Positions 62,701 through 64,000 of a stretch of DNA of 64,000 bases are shown here, piece after piece. Each line of letters opens with the position of its first letter. The stretch's first letter is position 1. Made by a program: the position numbers and the translations under genes. This DNA is from Eopsaltria australis (lineage: Eukaryota > Chordata > Aves > Passeriformes > Petroicidae): assembly GCA_034509425.1 (NCBI GenBank), contig JAVTVJ010000452.1:744001-808000 (forward strand), read 5' to 3'. The notes under the pieces were generated by a model. The model had not been told where the DNA came from, ran no database searches, and saw nothing but the letters and a program-made list of their open reading frames with translations.

Positions 62701-64000
62701 CACACCAAGTTTCACAGGAGGCTGCAGCATGAAGTTAACAAGTGTTTGCTGGCCCGTTAAGAGACCACAGAGACTGCAAATTTAAACCATAAATCTGGAC
62801 AGTGTCTGTTTTGAGTTTTTATATCAGAGAAAACCAGGGTATAAGTTTTACCTGAGCAGGTAGTGTTAGTTGGCAAAAGTTTAAAAAGTGGTTCTCATGC
62901 TGAAGAGAAGGTAAGCTGCAATTCTTCTGGAATGTGTTTGTTGCAGGCACATGATAGCAGTGTTGGACCATGTGACTAGGGAATTGCACTGTAGTAGTGC
63001 TTAAGTTTCTTAGAAACCAATGTGAAGAAGCCTTTCCCTCCTGGTTTTTTCTTGCCTGTAACTCCCCAGGCAGCACTTGCACATATAAAGTATGTTTTCC
63101 AGAATGAAAAGATTTTTCCTACTTTCTCCCCTTCTGTTTACAGTTGTCTTTCTGGTTGGGGTTCAGTTCTCAGTAGCCTTTCGCGAGGTTCTGCAAAGCT
63201 GTTGCTGCGGACAGTGAAGGGATTTGCCTCAGGTTCCTCTGATGGAGTTGTTTGACTCTTTTTCAGTAACAGTAATTCCAAGATGTTCCTTGTAACAGAA
63301 GTATTAATTCTGTACCCCGATATGTTGAGTGGAGGGATTTTACTTTCTACCCAAGCTTTTGATGAAATTGTGATGTTGAGATTTTTACTGGCTTTTTGGG
63401 TTGGGTTTGTTGGTTGGGTGAGTGTGTTTTTTAATTATTTATGATACCTGGATTGAAGTCAAGGTGGGGAGTGTGAGGAATTACCCTAAATTAGCAATTC
63501 TCATATATACTGAAATGAGAATCTACCTCATGGCTGGGGAAAATGTAGTGTGAGCATGTTGGTTTTAAGATCACTTCTGTTTGCTTGAAGGATTCATGGA
63601 CACAGTAAAGAGCTCCTGTTGCTTGGCTTTTCTGATTTTACTGTTGGCCGCTATATTGAAGCCACTGTAACAAATGAACAGGAATTACTTATAGCACCTT
63701 TACAACCTTATTCTCCAAGAAAGCCTAAAATTATTCCAGATCCTCAGCCAAGGAAGACAACAGTGGCTGGCCCTAAGCACAAAAGGTATTGTCACTTAGA
63801 GCATAATATAATACTGACCTAACACTGCTCCATTTGGTATTACTATACCTGTTCTGTAATGCTGAGAAAGAAAATGTGAACTGGAAGAATCTGTACATGT
63901 TTTTATATAAATATATATTTATATATATGTATATATATTGTAAACAAGATGACTGTGGACATTGCTGATACAAGAGATTTTAGTAATTAATTGCTTGATT
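53706..64000 (+). CDS. MOV10L1: MOV10L1, 5' part (first nine coding exons, about 500 aa)
   Basis: MOV10L1 is the germline RNA helicase that binds piRNA precursors and feeds them into PIWI-piRNA biogenesis, silencing transposons in the male germline. The assembled product is collinear with what I remember of human MOV10L1 from residue 1 and reaches 499 codons plus 2 nt at the last exon seen. Residues 1-27 are a short leader. Then come three similar beta-type modules at about 33-88, 115-178 and 178-240, each starting with a V/I-rich strand followed by G-x-(I/V) and an aromatic. An immunoglobulin-like segment starts at about 262-310 and is completed at about 437-460, split by a polar Ser/Asn/Glu-rich insert. 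The superfamily-1 helicase core (Walker A and DEAG-type box) lies beyond the window. All splice sites are GT-AG with compatible phases and no frame is broken. Confidence 0.96.
54195..54635 (+). mobile_element. CR1-type LINE 3' fragment in MOV10L1 intron 1
   Basis: CTTGTTCAGCTTGGAGCAAA, GGCTGAGGTGGGACCTCATC, GGAAAAGGCTCTTCACTGGG, GGCTTCCCAGGGAAGGCATC and finally CCATGATCCTTATGGGTCTC then ATTCTATGAT follow the avian CR1 3' region in order. Sense orientation to the gene. Confidence 0.88.
54888..55072 (+). CDS. MOV10L1: MOV10L1 exon 2 (aa 27-88)
   Basis: 185 bp, acceptor cttttgatgcag, donor GTAAGA. It carries the first beta module: [19 protein letters not shown], then [12 protein letters not shown] and GLKAVW. 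The [17 protein letters not shown] part is nearly identical to human. Confidence 0.96.
55779..55935 (+). CDS. MOV10L1: MOV10L1 exon 3 (aa 89-140)
   Basis: 157 bp, acceptor attaatag, donor GTGTGT, ending with a 1-nt carry-over. It carries [20 protein letters not shown] then YFAMQDVWE, the start of the second module. Confidence 0.93.
56393..56505 (+). CDS. MOV10L1: MOV10L1 exon 4 (aa 141-178)
   Basis: 113 bp, acceptor tttgtatag, donor GTAAAT, phase 0 out. It carries [20 protein letters not shown] then [28 protein letters not shown] is close to human VKPLRYKRVDK. Confidence 0.95.
57277..57467 (+). CDS. MOV10L1: MOV10L1 exon 5 (aa 179-241)
   Basis: 191 bp, acceptor ctattacag, donor GTAACA with a 2-nt carry-over. 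It carries [19 protein letters not shown] and [19 protein letters not shown], two of the best-conserved stretches of the MOV10L1 N-terminal half. Confidence 0.97.
59519..59659 (+). CDS. MOV10L1: MOV10L1 exon 6 (aa 242-288)
   Basis: 141 bp, acceptor tttttacag, donor GTAAGC. It carries [20 protein letters not shown] then SKRMIVSIE, matching human NKGDIEVTQVTHFGTLKEG. The first 20 codons ([14 protein letters not shown]) are weakly conserved. Confidence 0.94.
60125..60195. repeat. T/G-rich low-complexity tract in MOV10L1 intron 6
   Basis: Runs of T, GGGGTTTTTT and GTGTGTGT without a stable period. Confidence 0.8.
60546..60787 (+). CDS. MOV10L1: MOV10L1 exon 7 (aa 289-369)
   Basis: 242 bp, acceptor taactactag, donor GTACAG. 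It begins [20 protein letters not shown] (human ENKGDIPQNLVSCKLAGW), then a polar low-complexity stretch rich in Ser, Asn and Glu, likely unstructured. Confidence 0.93.
60925..61120 (+). CDS. MOV10L1: MOV10L1 exon 8 (aa 370-434)
   Basis: 196 bp, acceptor tttactacag, donor GTAAGT with a 2-nt carry-over. It is mostly acidic/polar ([20 protein letters not shown]). It ends [18 protein letters not shown], like human LVPPGGKTFIVVICDG, where the beta-sandwich resumes. Confidence 0.92.
61225..61795 (-). mobile_element. solo LTR of a bird endogenous retrovirus in MOV10L1 intron 8
   Basis: The minus strand begins TGTGCTGGTTTTGAGCAGGG and AGAGTTAACTTTCTCATAGT, the start of a well-known high-copy bird LTR. 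It continues through GTTGATAACATAGGGATGTT and ends near GCTGGGGTTAAAGAACA. Both ends fit TG...CA. There is no internal retroviral region, so it is a solo LTR, antisense to MOV10L1. I could not identify target-site duplications with certainty. Confidence 0.85.
63591..63785 (+). CDS. MOV10L1: MOV10L1 exon 9 (aa 435-499)
   Basis: 195 bp, acceptor tttgcttgaag (no classic C before AG), donor GTATTG with a 2-nt carry-over. It carries [20 protein letters not shown] (human CKELLLLCFSDFLIGRYLE) and a basic/proline-rich end ([17 protein letters not shown]). The next exon is outside the window. Confidence 0.94.
63903..63939. repeat. (TA)n-rich microsatellite
   Basis: Interrupted TATA repeats (TATATAAATATATATTTATA and more) in the intron after MOV10L1 exon 9. 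Confidence 0.9.

Noticed and set aside
1..64000. CRISPR arrays, bacterial operons, tRNA or rRNA genes
   Set aside because: None seen. Intron-bearing vertebrate genes and CR1/LTR repeats identify the window as bird nuclear DNA, and the tandem arrays are microsatellites or a minisatellite without unique spacers.

Overview
This is nuclear DNA from a bird, probably a neoavian. It is AT-rich, with long introns and GT-AG splice sites. It carries several CR1-type LINE tails and two LTR fragments of kinds common in bird genomes (a type I remember from Neoaves, near 19.4-20.0 kb, and another near 61.2-61.8 kb). Most open reading frames in it are chance or lie inside repeats. Three vertebrate genes can be assembled exon by exon, and their order matches part of human 22q13.33: IL17REL (- strand), MLC1 (- strand), MOV10L1 (+ strand).

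Layout. (1) 0.4-5.3 kb holds minus-strand exons of an IL-17-receptor-E-like gene, IL17REL. Four exons join in perfect phase. Two micro-exon candidates (24 bp and 28 bp) extend the model in both directions, and the gene's left end lies outside the window. (2) About 11-35.6 kb has no gene I could recognise. It holds old CR1 fragments, a truncated LTR and short tandem repeats. TTLL8, which sits between IL17REL and MLC1 in human, was not seen. (3) 35.6-47.5 kb holds the complete MLC1 coding region: 11 coding exons, 379 codons, every intron in phase 0. (4) 51.5-52.0 kb holds a minus-strand, frameshifted, CpG-rich coding-like remnant that I could not identify, with its own polyadenylation signal. 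(5) About 51.95-53.49 kb is a 1.5-kb G-rich minisatellite built from 7-, 12- and 19-bp units. It abuts the CpG-island promoter of (6) MOV10L1, whose first nine coding exons (about 500 codons) fill 53.7 kb to the right end. The helicase core lies beyond the window.

The genes are neighbours by synteny and do not form a pathway. IL17REL is an orphan cytokine-receptor-like protein, MLC1 is an astrocyte membrane protein, and MOV10L1 is a germline piRNA helicase. MLC1 and MOV10L1 are divergent, with the minisatellite and the unidentified remnant between them. I see no evidence of a new multi-gene system. The features most worth following up are the minisatellite on the MOV10L1 promoter, the unidentified remnant beside it, and the apparent absence of TTLL8.
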